A stretch of 64,000 nucleotides of DNA. It comes from Oscillatoriaceae cyanobacterium M33_DOE_052. Lineage in GTDB: Bacteria > Cyanobacteriota > Cyanobacteriia > Cyanobacteriales > Laspinemataceae. This document shows, one piece after another, positions 53,878-62,836 of this stretch. Made by a program: the position numbers and the translations under genes. Positions within the stretch are counted from its first letter, which is position 1; every line of letters starts with the position of its first letter. The notes beneath the pieces were generated by a model that saw only the letters and a program-made list of their open reading frames with translations, did not search any database and was not told where the DNA came from. The DNA lies in the NCBI GenBank assembly GCA_015296065.1, contig DVDU01000219.1, positions 62,001-126,000 of the forward strand, given 5' to 3'.

Positions 53878-55017
53878 CTACTCTGTGGAGTTAGTCTTGG
53901 GTGACTGGGGGGGAGTGACTTCGGCGGCAGCTGTGGCGACTAACTCTGTGAGTTCCTCTACCGGAGGAAACCGTTTGAGCTGGGTCATGCTTTTGACCAA
54001 CAGTTTGATTAACAACTGTAGCTGCTGAATATCTTGCGGCTCGGCTCTTTCTCGGAAATCAAAGGAGAGTTGGGTCAGTTCCGATCGCAGTTTGGCCGTT
54101 TCTGTGAGCAGTTCAGCAATCACTTCCGTTTGCTGTAGCTGGCTAACGCTTTCGCGCAGCTCTTCTACTGCCTTTTTCAGTCGGGATAGCTGAATCACTT
54201 CTGGGCGAGCGTTGAACTTTTGGGTGATGATGTCTAACTTGCCTGTGAGGGTGATGTTGCTTTGCTCTAGCTGCTGGCAATTTTCCGTGAGTCGGGTGAG
54301 ACTGGGCTCGAGTAATTCCCGCTGTTTGCGATCGATTTGGCCTAATGCCTGTCGCATCCGCTGGAAGTCTTCGGGGTCGAAACTGGCTTTGCTGGCCAGG
54401 GCGCGAATTTCTGATTGAATGGCGGCGATTTTTGCTTCAATCCGGTTGATATCAAATGGTTCAGAAATGGCTAATAATTTTTGCCGCAAAGTTTCTACTT
54501 CAGCGGAAATATTTTGATAAACTTTATTCGCCATAAAGGAAGATTTATTCTCTAAAATGGAGATAGATTTATGCAAATCGCTAATTTCTTCCTCGATTTG
54601 TTTGAGATTAACTTCCTCTGGCTTGGGTAGGGAGGCAATTTGGCGGGTCAATTCGTCACAACGCTGGTCAAATTGGGTGCTGACACTGGTGTTTTGCATA
54701 TAGTGCTGTTGCCACAGCCGCTGACGGTTGGCCGCGTTCAAAGCGATGGCGATCGTCAGGGGGGCAGTTGCCCAGACCAAATGCTGCCCCATCGCCGCCA
54801 CCACCGACCCCACCACTGACCCCAGCACTGCGGCATATTCCCCGATTTCTAGGGGATGCAGGTGGGTGAAGATCGTTTTTAGCGGCGGTAGCGGGTCTAA
54901 TGCTTTCCCCATATTTCCGGTGGATGAGTTTTGGTTGTTAGTGGGTGGAAATATTGGCTTTGGCGTTGCGGTTGGCGGTCTTGGTTGCTTCTTGGTTGGC
55001 TGGGGGATTGGTGTCAT
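53878..55017 (-). CDS. Membrane-anchored coiled-coil protein, unknown
   Basis: 379 aa. N-terminal Pro/Thr-rich segment, then two hydrophobic stretches (about residues 57-95: YAAVLGSVVGSVVAAMG and WATAPLTIAIAL), then almost all coiled coil (about 120-345) with repeating leucine/glutamate heptads. No enzymatic motif seen. Cyanobacterial proteins of this plan are annotated as hypothetical. Convergent with the pentapeptide gene with 17 bp between. Confidence 0.7.
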   Translation of the reverse strand: MTPIPQPTKKQPRPPTATPKPIFPPTNNQNSSTGNMGKALDPLPPLKTIFTHLHPLEIGEYAAVLGSVVGSVVAAMGQHLVWATAPLTIAIALNAANRQRLWQQHYMQNTSVSTQFDQRCDELTRQIASLPKPEEVNLKQIEEEISDLHKSISILENKSSFMANKVYQNISAEVETLRQKLLAISEPFDINRIEAKIAAIQSEIRALASKASFDPEDFQRMRQALGQIDRKQRELLEPSLTRLTENCQQLEQSNITLTGKLDIITQKFNARPEVIQLSRLKKAVEELRESVSQLQQTEVIAELLTETAKLRSELTQLSFDFRERAEPQDIQQLQLLIKLLVKSMTQLKRFPPVEELTELVATAAAEVTPPQSPKTNSTE

Positions 55018-55095
55018 GGGGCTCCCTGATGCTGTTGCAATATTTTGGTAAACCGGCTTGATGCAGATGCTAGACTTGCGTTTATTTTATCTGAT

Positions 55096-56361
55096 ATGAA
55101 CTTTTATCTGGGAATTGACTTTGGGACATCAGGTGCTAGGGCTATAGCTATCAATGCCTCTGGGGAAGTCCGTGCAGAGGCACGGTATGATTTTGGGGCA
55201 TTAACAACGCTGACATTGGCGGAGCTTTGGCAACAGGCATTGTTTACCATCATCGGCGAAATCCCGCCACCGGTGCGGCAGGAGTTGTTTGGCATCGCTA
55301 TTAACGGCACTTCCGCCACGGTCATGCTTTGCGACCAGACAGGAACACCAGTTGCAGAACCGATTCTCTACAATGATGCGCGGGGAGTAAAGGTGCTGGA
55401 AACCCTCCGGGCAGTGGCCCCCCCAAACCATCCCACCATCAGCGCCACCAGTTCCCTTGCCAAACTTCTCTGGTGGTTTGATGACAGTTTGGGTGCCCTC
55501 AGTGCTAAAGGACTATATTTCCTCCACCAAGCTGACTGGCTGAGCTTTCTTCTCCACGGCCAATTAGGCGTCACTGACTACCATAACGCTCTCAAGCTCG
55601 GCGCCGACCCCGATCGAATGTCTTACCCTGACTGGTTTTCCCAGCTTAAAACGCAATTACCACATTTACCCAGAATTGTCAAGCCGGGGACGCCGGTGGC
55701 AGAAGTCCGGCCAGAAATCGCTGCGGAATTTGGCTTACCGCGACGTTGCCGCATCGCCGCTGGCACCACTGACAGTATCGCCGCTTTCCTCGCTTCTGGC
55801 GCTAAAGCTCCTGGCGAAGCTAGTACCTCTTTGGGCAGCACTTTAGTTTTGAAACTGCTCAGCACAGTCCGGATTGATGATGCCGAAAAAGGCATTTACA
55901 GCCACCGTTTGGGTGACTTGTGGCTGGCTGGTGGCGCTTCCAACACCGGCGGTGCTGTTTTGCGGCAATTTTTCACCCATGAAGAACTGGCAGCACTGAG
56001 CTGCCGCATCAATCCTATGCAAGAAAGTCCTTTCGACTATTACCCTCTGGTCAAACCTGGGGAACGTTTTCCGGTTAACGACCCCCACCTACCACCCAAT
56101 TTATCACCCCGACCAACTGACCCCGTGGCATTCCTCCACGGCTTATTAGAGAGTATAGCCCGGATTGAAGCTCGGGGCTATGAACTGCTGGCAGAATTGG
56201 GCGCCGAGCCGGTGCAGCGGGTATATACTGCGGGTGGCGGCGCCCAAAATCCTACTTGGACTGCAATCCGACAGCGACAACTGGGGGTGACTGTGGTGCC
56301 TAGCCTATCTACAGAAGCGGCTTTCGGCACGGCGTTGTTGGTGCGGGATGCTTGCTTGTAG
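55096..56361 (+). CDS. FGGY-family carbohydrate kinase (probable D-ribulokinase)
   Basis: 421 aa from ATG 55096. FGGY kinase motifs: GIDFGTSGARAIAI (phosphate 1), NGTSATVMLCD, and phosphate-2/adenosine motifs IAAGTTDSIAAFLASG and YTAGGGAQNPTW. Shorter than ordinary xylulokinases (~490 aa), matching the compact cyanobacterial/plant type for which D-ribulose kinase activity has been reported. Substrate assignment is by analogy. An upstream in-frame start at 55045 is rejected because the motif then lies too deep. Confidence 0.82.
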   Translation: MNFYLGIDFGTSGARAIAINASGEVRAEARYDFGALTTLTLAELWQQALFTIIGEIPPPVRQELFGIAINGTSATVMLCDQTGTPVAEPILYNDARGVKVLETLRAVAPPNHPTISATSSLAKLLWWFDDSLGALSAKGLYFLHQADWLSFLLHGQLGVTDYHNALKLGADPDRMSYPDWFSQLKTQLPHLPRIVKPGTPVAEVRPEIAAEFGLPRRCRIAAGTTDSIAAFLASGAKAPGEASTSLGSTLVLKLLSTVRIDDAEKGIYSHRLGDLWLAGGASNTGGAVLRQFFTHEELAALSCRINPMQESPFDYYPLVKPGERFPVNDPHLPPNLSPRPTDPVAFLHGLLESIARIEARGYELLAELGAEPVQRVYTAGGGAQNPTWTAIRQRQLGVTVVPSLSTEAAFGTALLVRDACL

Positions 56362-56373
56362 GGGGTTGGGAGA

Positions 56374-57504
56374 TTAGGGTTTTAACTGCCACAACCGGAT
56401 TGTGTTATCGTTGCTGCCGCTGGCAAGTAGTTTGCCGTTGGCGCTGATGGCGAGGGCGAATACTGATTTTTCATGGCCGATGAGGGTTTGCAAGAGTCTG
56501 CCGCTGGCTAGGTCCCACAGGCGCACGGTACGATCGTCCCCTGCACTGGCAATGGTTTGGCCGTCGGGGGTGACGGCGACGGCGTAAACTTGCAAATAAT
56601 GGCCGCTGAGGGTGCGCACTGCCTGACCATTTTCGGCATTCCACACTTTGACTGTGCCATCAGCGCCGCCGGTGATGAGGAAATTGCCCTCGGGGGTGAA
56701 GGCAAGGGAGTTTACTTCTTGGCTATGGGCGCTGATGCTGAGCAGTTGTTCGCCGCTGTTCACATCCCAGAATTTGACCATGCCATCGCGATCGCCGCTG
56801 ACAACGATCCTCCCCTCGGGACTAAATGCTACCGCTTTTACCCCATCGTCTAACGGACCGAGGCTGCGGATGGCGTTCCCTGTCTCCACGCTCCACAACC
56901 GCACGGTATTATCCCAACTGCCACTAGCTACCATTTTGCCATCAGGACTAATTGCTACGGCTTTTACTTCTCCTTGGTGGCCCTGGAGGGTGTATAGCAG
57001 TTTCCCCGATCGCATATTCCACAGGTTTACAGTCCGGTCATCGCTACCGGAAATGAGGGTATTGCCATCGCCACTGACGGCGAGGGAAGTTACATCCCCC
57101 AAATGCACTGAGAGGGTGAAGCGTTGTTCTCCGGTGTTGACGTTCCAATATTTAACTGTATCCTCAATGCTGCCGCTGACAATTACGGGACTGTCGGGAC
57201 TGAAGGCTAAGGCAAACACGGCAAAGAGATCGTCCCCGATCACCCGCAGAAATTCCGCCTCGGGTATCGCATTCTGAGCTTGTGCGGTGGTTAGAGGCGG
57301 CTCTGGCGGGGCGCCTACGACTCGTGGGGCAAAAGGGAAGTAGAAAGAGATACTGACGGCTGCGGCTGCTAGCAATCGCTGCCTTGCCTGGGTGCATAGG
57401 TCTAGTGGCAACCACGGGGGAATTGCCCCCACAACATTTTTCGATAACAATGGCTTGGCACTCATTGAGTTAGTTAATAAAGATAACAAGTCAATATTCC
57501 ACAC
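56374..57504 (-). CDS. Seven-bladed WD40-repeat protein
   Basis: 376 aa. A hydrophobic segment near residues 42-60 (LLAAAAVSISFYFPFAPR) could anchor it. Then seven WD repeats, each ending in the blade motif (VKYWNV, VNLWNM, VRLWSV, VKFWDV, VKVWNA, VRLWDL, IRLWQL), so one complete propeller. Free-standing, with no ATPase or kinase fused. Partner proteins unknown. Start could be M1 or the internal M14. Confidence 0.88.
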   Translation of the reverse strand: MWNIDLLSLLTNSMSAKPLLSKNVVGAIPPWLPLDLCTQARQRLLAAAAVSISFYFPFAPRVVGAPPEPPLTTAQAQNAIPEAEFLRVIGDDLFAVFALAFSPDSPVIVSGSIEDTVKYWNVNTGEQRFTLSVHLGDVTSLAVSGDGNTLISGSDDRTVNLWNMRSGKLLYTLQGHQGEVKAVAISPDGKMVASGSWDNTVRLWSVETGNAIRSLGPLDDGVKAVAFSPEGRIVVSGDRDGMVKFWDVNSGEQLLSISAHSQEVNSLAFTPEGNFLITGGADGTVKVWNAENGQAVRTLSGHYLQVYAVAVTPDGQTIASAGDDRTVRLWDLASGRLLQTLIGHEKSVFALAISANGKLLASGSNDNTIRLWQLKP

Positions 57505-58095
57505 CGCGTCCCTTACAGTCGGCGATGAATAGAAATTTAGCAGCTTTTAGATTTTTTGGTGGCGGGGACTTGTGGGACCCGAAGCCCCGGTGACTCGCAG
57601 ACGGGGTTCTTAGATGCTCCTAACTAAACTGGCTACTACTATCGCTACAAGGCTTTGCCCGATCGACTGCCCGGAAACCACCACAAAATTCTCTGTCGGG
57701 AGAGATTTCGTGAGTTTGTTCGGCTTCATGGAGACCAGATACCAGCCGAGAATGCCGAGCTTTGGCCGGGAGATATCAGCTAATGTAGTATAGCATTTCT
57801 CATATGGGTGAGGTATGCAGCCCCAATCTGTGATTCCTATCCCTGCCGCAGTTTATCCTCGCAAATACAGCTTCCAAGCGGGTCTATCTGGCACATTCCC
57901 TCACCCCAAACCCCTCTCGACCAGAAGGGGAGAGGGGGCAATGATTGGTAACTCATCATTTGATCAAGTGCTGGATTTGGGTGGGGATGCGTAGGGGCGA
58001 TCGTCCGTACCCCAGAAACTAGGTTTCTCCTCTCAGATATAATAAACTATCAGCTCCAATAACGGAGCCGAATTGTACAAGCGCCAAGGGTTGAT
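57505..58095. other. 591-bp intergenic region, possible gene remnant
   Basis: A stretch of about 145 bases (57640-57782) in one plus-strand frame reads YYRYKALPDRLPGNHHKILC followed by about 27 more residues to a stop, without a start codon. This may be the tail of a lost gene. A CCCTCACCCC...AGGGGAGAGGGGG repeat is at about 57898-57936. Nothing else was recognised. Confidence 0.4.
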
Positions 58096-58767
58096 ATGAC
58101 TCCTATAACTGCGGTTTCACCTCCCATGACTCTGGCTCTCCCCCAATGGCAACCCGCCACCTGGGATGATTATGTCGCATGGCGGGACAATCCTGATTTA
58201 AATAAGGACGTAAGGCTATTTTTTCACCAGGGGTATCTGTGGGTTGATATGGGTAATGAAGGAATTAACCACGCGAGGTTTAACGATTTATTCACACTGG
58301 TATTTTTTGTCTGGTTTGCTCGGCAAACAGGGTTACTGGTGGATTCTTTAAGCGGTTGTGTGATTGAAAAACCACGAACCCAAGCAGCGGCTCCAGATAA
58401 AGTGTTATATATTGGTGGTAATTCCCCTCAATGGTCAGAGGGAGAACCGCGAGTAATTAATTTAGAGAGTTGGCGAGTGCCGGATTTAGTGGGGGAAATT
58501 GCCGATACTACTTTAGCCACAGATTTAGATGAGAAAAAACAGCTTTATGCAGCGTTGGCAATTCCCGAATATTGGGTAGTAGATATTAAGGGACGGCAAG
58601 TGCTGGCATTCCGGTTACAATCGGATGGGAAATATCAACAAATTGCTGTTTCTGTAGCTTTAGAGGGATTGCCGATTTCCCTGTTGTCGGAAATGTTAGA
58701 GCAGATGAATGAGGGGAATAATATTATAGCGGCGGTTTGGTTTAATCAGCAGATTGCTGATTTTTAA
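58096..58767 (+). CDS. Uma2-family protein
   Basis: 223 aa. Core residues: RVPDLVGEIADTTLATDLDEKKQLYAALAIPEYWVVD, with the Asp, Glu and Lys expected of the PD-(D/E)XK-like site. Diverged from the 37-kb pair. It lacks the coiled-coil tail of the others. Role unknown. Confidence 0.85.
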   Translation: MTPITAVSPPMTLALPQWQPATWDDYVAWRDNPDLNKDVRLFFHQGYLWVDMGNEGINHARFNDLFTLVFFVWFARQTGLLVDSLSGCVIEKPRTQAAAPDKVLYIGGNSPQWSEGEPRVINLESWRVPDLVGEIADTTLATDLDEKKQLYAALAIPEYWVVDIKGRQVLAFRLQSDGKYQQIAVSVALEGLPISLLSEMLEQMNEGNNIIAAVWFNQQIADF

Positions 58768-58854
58768 GAAAGAAACCGGGTTTCTGGGTTCGGGTATGGC
58801 GACAATCTCTGCATAAACACCGCAATATTCCTCGTCAATTCTCCTGATTGAGTT

Positions 58855-58902
58855 ACAAAAAAGCCCGTGATGATGAGATTGACCTTAATTCACTGACGGG
58901 CT
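58855..58902 (-). terminator. hairpin with T-run on minus strand
   Basis: On the minus strand AGCCCGT (58896-58902) pairs with ACGGGCT (58862-58868) across a 27-base loop and is followed by a run of T. It implies a minus-strand transcript ending here, although no gene is visible upstream of it. Confidence 0.5.
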
Positions 58903-59046
58903 AGAGATTGCCTCCGCCGCGTTGGGCTCAACCTCACAACTACCGCGATTATTGTCCAGAATTTTCTGGTTTGATTACACTACACCACCTTAAATCGATG
59001 CCGCTTGGCTAGCACTTGCCACTACTGTAGCAGGAGTCCCCCAAAA

Positions 59047-59250
59047 AATTTCACAACCAATATTAGGAAAATGTTTGTGAAATTGTTTGTGAAATTGGCT
59101 GGCTCAAATGGGGGGTCTAAACCCCCTATTTTGACTCAAAGCATGAATGGGGAGGCTTTGCAGGTGCTGTAGCCGCCGTCACCAGCAAAATTTCACAACC
59201 AATATTAGGAAATTGATTGTGAAAATGTTTGTGAAAATGTTTGTGAAATT
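59047..59250. repeat. duplicated palindromic/iteron cassette
   Basis: Each copy has AATTTCACAACCAATATTAG (59047 and 59189), then 12-bp-spaced direct copies of TTGTGAAA[A/T]T: two in copy 1 (59075-59096), three in copy 2 (59217-59250). AATTTCACAA is the reverse complement of TTGTGAAATT, so each cassette is also an inverted repeat. Confidence 0.8.
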
Positions 59251-59381
59251 CGCTAGGTTCCCTGGGTGTGGGTGAGGGTCCATGCTTGGCAGTGGGGAGA
59301 TAGGAGGTTTGGCGGCGGCTGTGATGTGGGGCCATTATCCTATCGTCAGGTGGGCAATGCCAAGCCCAACTCCCAGGATGC

Positions 59382-60080
59382 TTAAATTTCTGGATCAATC
59401 CCAGCCGATCGCAACTGTGCGGCTAATCGTTCCGATCGCTGCCGTTCCAGCTCTAGCTGCTGCCGTTCCAGCTCTAGCTGTTGTTCTGCCAACTCCTTTT
59501 GCTGTCGCTCTAACTCTTTTTGCTGATATAAATCCACATAATCCACAAACTTTTCCCCATTAGGCGCATAAAGTTCTAAGCCCTCATCGCCTAACTCGAA
59601 ACGCACCCCCAATCGCGGTGACACCCACCCCGGCATCGGGTCAATCACATCGAGCATCCCATCGATTCGCCGCCAACCGCTTAACTCTTTCCTTTGCGGG
59701 TCGTAAAGGTAATATTCCTCTACCCCATAGCGATTGTAAAAGACTAATTTCTTATCCATCTTAGTTTGAGTGTCGCTGTCAGAGCGCACCTCAAACACCA
59801 CTTGCGGCGGGATATTATTTTCTAGCCACTGTTTGTATGACTTGCGATCGCCTTTCCTGGTGCCAAACGCCACCATCACGTCAGGGGCTTGGGAAATATT
59901 CGGTTTTCCCTCTACGGGATACCAGAGTAGGTCTCCCGCAACAAACACATTTTCATCATCTTTAAAAATGGCGTCACAGCCGCCTTTTATGGTAGTAATC
60001 CATTGGTATTGGATGGTACTATCTGCCATTGGTTGACCGTCACTGGAGGGATAGATAATTGCTTCAGTAGTTAGCTGCAT
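59382..60080 (-). CDS. Uma2-family protein with coiled-coil tail
   Basis: 232 aa. Core APDVMVAFGTRKGD, PQVVFEVRSDSDTQTKMDKK, YNRYGVEEYYLYDPQRKEL. The C-terminal Q/E/L-rich coiled coil contains near-identical ELERQQ repeats and ends with LAAQLRSAGIDPEI, a tail shared with other Uma2 proteins in this window. Confidence 0.86.
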   Translation of the reverse strand: MQLTTEAIIYPSSDGQPMADSTIQYQWITTIKGGCDAIFKDDENVFVAGDLLWYPVEGKPNISQAPDVMVAFGTRKGDRKSYKQWLENNIPPQVVFEVRSDSDTQTKMDKKLVFYNRYGVEEYYLYDPQRKELSGWRRIDGMLDVIDPMPGWVSPRLGVRFELGDEGLELYAPNGEKFVDYVDLYQQKELERQQKELAEQQLELERQQLELERQRSERLAAQLRSAGIDPEI

Positions 60081-60368
60081 AGGAGTTGCAGAGTCTAGGA
60101 CTCGGCGGTAGCAACAATGTTTGAATTGGACTATTTGCTGTTAGGCTGATGAGTGAATCAAACAGCCTGTTTTGATGATATCTTATTTTGGGTTAGGGGG
60201 ACAGAAACGGGGACTGAGAAACCCGGTTTCTTGACCCCGGCTTCCCAGAACAGCCCCCACCCTCACAAGGGACCCTCTGCAAAAATTGACAAAAAAACCT
60301 GGTTTCTCAGGGATGCAAATGTGACGAGTTGTGCTAAAATTTGCGTTACTCACATAAATGATTAATAT

Positions 60369-61724
60369 ATGACATCTCAGCCAAATGAACCGGAAGACTT
60401 TGCCGAGGCGGCGGAACGATGGGATTTGGACAGGCTGTATGCTGATTTGGCGGCTGCGAAGGAAGATGTGGGCTCTCACCCTCGCCAGGGCCTCACATCT
60501 ACGGAAAAAACCCATTTGCGGGGATTGCTTTGCGGTTATAGTCCCGTAGAGATGGCGAGAATACTCCATAAAACCCCTAAAGGACTTTACGCAGATTTAG
60601 CGAAAACCCTGTATCGCTACATAGAAATCCTGACGGGAAACCCCTTCAGCTCTTGGAATAAGATTGTACCAGGGTTGGCCGAGGCGGGATATAGAAAATT
60701 ATCCCCGAGACGGAGCCAAGATTGGAATCTGGCTCCTGATGTTTCCATTTTTTACGGTCGCACGCATGAATTAGCACTCTTGCAACAATGGATTGTAGGC
60801 GATCGATGTCGGTTGGTGGCATTATTGGGGATGGGGGGAATGGGCAAAACTGCCCTCGCCGTGCGGTTGGCGCAACAAATCGCCGGTGACTTTAAATATA
60901 TCGGCTGGCGTTCTCTCTCCAACTCTCCCACAGTGCCACAACTCCTCACCGAATTACTCGGTTTTTATCCTCACACTCAGGGAAACCCACTAGATTTTTA
61001 TCCCTTATTGAATTATTTACAAAACCAGCGCAGTCTCATCATCTTAGATGGATTAGAAAACCTCCTAGCTCCCGGAGAGCTGGCGGGTAAATATCGCGAT
61101 GGCCATGAGGAATATGCTAATTTATTTAAGCAGGTAGGAACTACACAGCATCAGAGCTGCATCGTGATTACCAGCTCAGAGAAATCTAGGGAAATTAGTT
61201 TGTTAGATAGTTTAATTGAGCCGGTTCGCTGTTTAAACTTAGCAGGATTAGAGCCAGATGCAGCGGTAAAAATTATCAAAGACAGACAGCTACTTGATGA
61301 ACATAAGTGGGATGATTTAATCGAGCGGTCTAGTGGCAACCCCTTGGCGCTAAAAATAGTTTGTGGCATTATCAAAGGAGTTTTTAAGGGGCGAGTGGGT
61401 GAATATTTCCGGCATAAAACCATGTTTATGGGAATGCTGAGAGAGGTTTTGTCATCTCAAATTAATCGCTTGTCAGATTTAGAACTGCAAATTATGTATC
61501 AGATAGCCATATCTGGGGAACCGGTCGATATCGAGCAATTGCGTCAGTGGATTTCCGCATCGGTTCCTATGTCAGGAATTATGGAAATCTTGAATTCTTT
61601 AATTTGGCGATCTTTGATTGAAACCATTGGCCAAGATGATGTAACTCTCTACACAATTCAGCCAATGGTTAGAAAGTATCTGATTAACTTATTTAGTCAA
61701 CCAGATATTGGGAAACTGCCATAA
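60369..61724 (+). CDS. STAND/NB-ARC-type NTPase without repeat sensor
   Basis: 451 aa. N-terminal helical module LTSTEKTHLRGLLCGYSPVE (about 45-85) as in cyanobacterial NB-ARC/WD40 proteins; P-loop LGMGGMGKTALAVRL (about 150-165), Walker B SLIILDGLENLL (about 221-232), and a C-terminal winged helix (DIEQLRQWISASVP...IQPMVRKYLINLF). These NTPases usually continue into WD40, TPR or pentapeptide sensors; this one stops right after the winged helix. Proteins of this plan are signal or defence switches in other bacteria; the role here is unknown. Confidence 0.82.
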   Translation: MTSQPNEPEDFAEAAERWDLDRLYADLAAAKEDVGSHPRQGLTSTEKTHLRGLLCGYSPVEMARILHKTPKGLYADLAKTLYRYIEILTGNPFSSWNKIVPGLAEAGYRKLSPRRSQDWNLAPDVSIFYGRTHELALLQQWIVGDRCRLVALLGMGGMGKTALAVRLAQQIAGDFKYIGWRSLSNSPTVPQLLTELLGFYPHTQGNPLDFYPLLNYLQNQRSLIILDGLENLLAPGELAGKYRDGHEEYANLFKQVGTTQHQSCIVITSSEKSREISLLDSLIEPVRCLNLAGLEPDAAVKIIKDRQLLDEHKWDDLIERSSGNPLALKIVCGIIKGVFKGRVGEYFRHKTMFMGMLREVLSSQINRLSDLELQIMYQIAISGEPVDIEQLRQWISASVPMSGIMEILNSLIWRSLIETIGQDDVTLYTIQPMVRKYLINLFSQPDIGKLP

Positions 61725-61739
61725 TTCTATTCATAACCT

Positions 61740-61767
61740 GTAGGTGCGATTCGCGAATCGCACCTAC
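61740..61767. terminator. 28-bp perfect palindrome downstream of the STAND gene
   Basis: GTAGGTGCGATTCGCGAATC and onward, a perfect palindrome, 16 bp after the stop codon at 61724. Same family as 9710-9733 and 12032-12059. Confidence 0.55.
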
Positions 61768-61790
61768 ACCCTACAGAACCTGATTTTCTT

Positions 61791-61819
61791 GCGGGTTTAA
61801 AACTGAATCATGCTATAAT
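61791..61819 (+). promoter_or_regulatory. promoter of Uma2 gene 61864
   Basis: TTGCGG (61791-61796), 17-base spacer, TATAAT (61814-61819), 45 bp before the start codon. Confidence 0.65.
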
Positions 61820-61863
61820 CAGTACAGATTACATAAAAAATTTGGTGAGGGCAACCAAGATAT

Positions 61864-62595
61864 ATGACTTATGTTGTCAATCCTCTGGCCAAAACTGAGA
61901 CTTTGCCAGACCATACCCAACTACCAGAATCTGATGGTACTTTTGTGAAAAATTTTCAGGAGCATCCCCAAAGCATTCTCTTAACTGAGTCGGTGAAAAA
62001 CCTGCTGCAAAAACGTCATCCTGATGGCCAATATTGTATCGGACAGGATTGTGGGATATACTGGCGGTTAACTGACCCACCAGAGCGGGGTGCGGAAGCT
62101 CCAGACTGGTTTTATGTGCCGAATGTGCCGCCGATGTTGGATGGACAAATCCGGCGTTCTTATGTGATGTGGCAAGAACTGGTGCCACCGTTAATCGTCC
62201 TGGAGTTTGCGTCGGGAGATGGGGCGGAAGAGCGGGATAAAACTCCTCTGAGCCGAGCGGAGGAACCGGGAGCGAGGAAGCCGGGTAAATTCTGGATTTA
62301 TGAGCAGGTGATTCGTCCGGCATTTTATGGGATTTATGAGGTGAAGCGTGCCAGCATTGAACTGTATTGCTGGGTGGGGGGTGAATATCAGTTAGTGCCT
62401 AGGAGCGATCGGGGTCATTATCCCGTTGCACCCCTAGGAGTGGAATTGGGAATTTGGCAGGGTCAGTATCAGAATATGGAACTGCCTTGGTTGCGTTGGT
62501 GGGACGAACAAGGTAATTTATTGCTGACGGGTGAGGAACGAGCCGATCGGCTGGCGGCGCAGTTAAAAGCTCTGGGTATTGAGCCAGAAGCGTGA
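61864..62595 (+). CDS. Uma2-family protein
   Basis: 243 aa. Uma2 subgroup with EAPDWFYVPNVPPMLDGQIR, PPLIVLEFASGDGAEERDKTP and FWIYEQVIRPAFYGIYE. An Arg/Pro/Ala-rich insert (LSRAEEPGARKPG) sits where many relatives have only a few residues. The tail LAAQLKALGIEPEA is shared with its neighbours. Confidence 0.85.
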   Translation: MTYVVNPLAKTETLPDHTQLPESDGTFVKNFQEHPQSILLTESVKNLLQKRHPDGQYCIGQDCGIYWRLTDPPERGAEAPDWFYVPNVPPMLDGQIRRSYVMWQELVPPLIVLEFASGDGAEERDKTPLSRAEEPGARKPGKFWIYEQVIRPAFYGIYEVKRASIELYCWVGGEYQLVPRSDRGHYPVAPLGVELGIWQGQYQNMELPWLRWWDEQGNLLLTGEERADRLAAQLKALGIEPEA

Positions 62596-62836
62596 GTTAA
62601 GAAACCGGGTTTCTTGTGCGGGCGAAGCATTCCGGCTTTGAGGGCGAAGCATTCCGGTAATAGGTTATCGGTTAAAAGCGACAGGTTTTTGGCCGTCAGG
62701 CTTCGCCCCTACTGTAGGTTGGGGGGACAGAAACCGGGTTTCTTAACTAAATCTGGGTGAGGATGCAGAAATTGTGGTAGCCACCCGGTTTCTGAATCTG
62801 CTAAAATCTACATAACGTTAAACGGTTTTAAAGGTT
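62596..62836. repeat. composite repeat block between two Uma2 genes
   Basis: Contains a GAAACCGGGTTTCT element (about 62604), then GGGCGAAGCATTCCGG twice, the second starting a block (62642-62720) that recurs almost exactly at 63622-63698, then a unit of the tandem array seen at the window end (about 62731-62795). Confidence 0.8.

Larger units (their letters stand above)
58768..59381. other. 614-bp intergenic region with structured repeats
   Basis: Holds a GAAACCGGGTTTCT element (58769-58785), a minus-strand hairpin with T-run (58855-58902), a region that may be an IS200/IS605-type remnant (about 58903-59030) and a duplicated iteron-like cassette (59047-59096 and 59189-59250). No gene. Confidence 0.5.
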
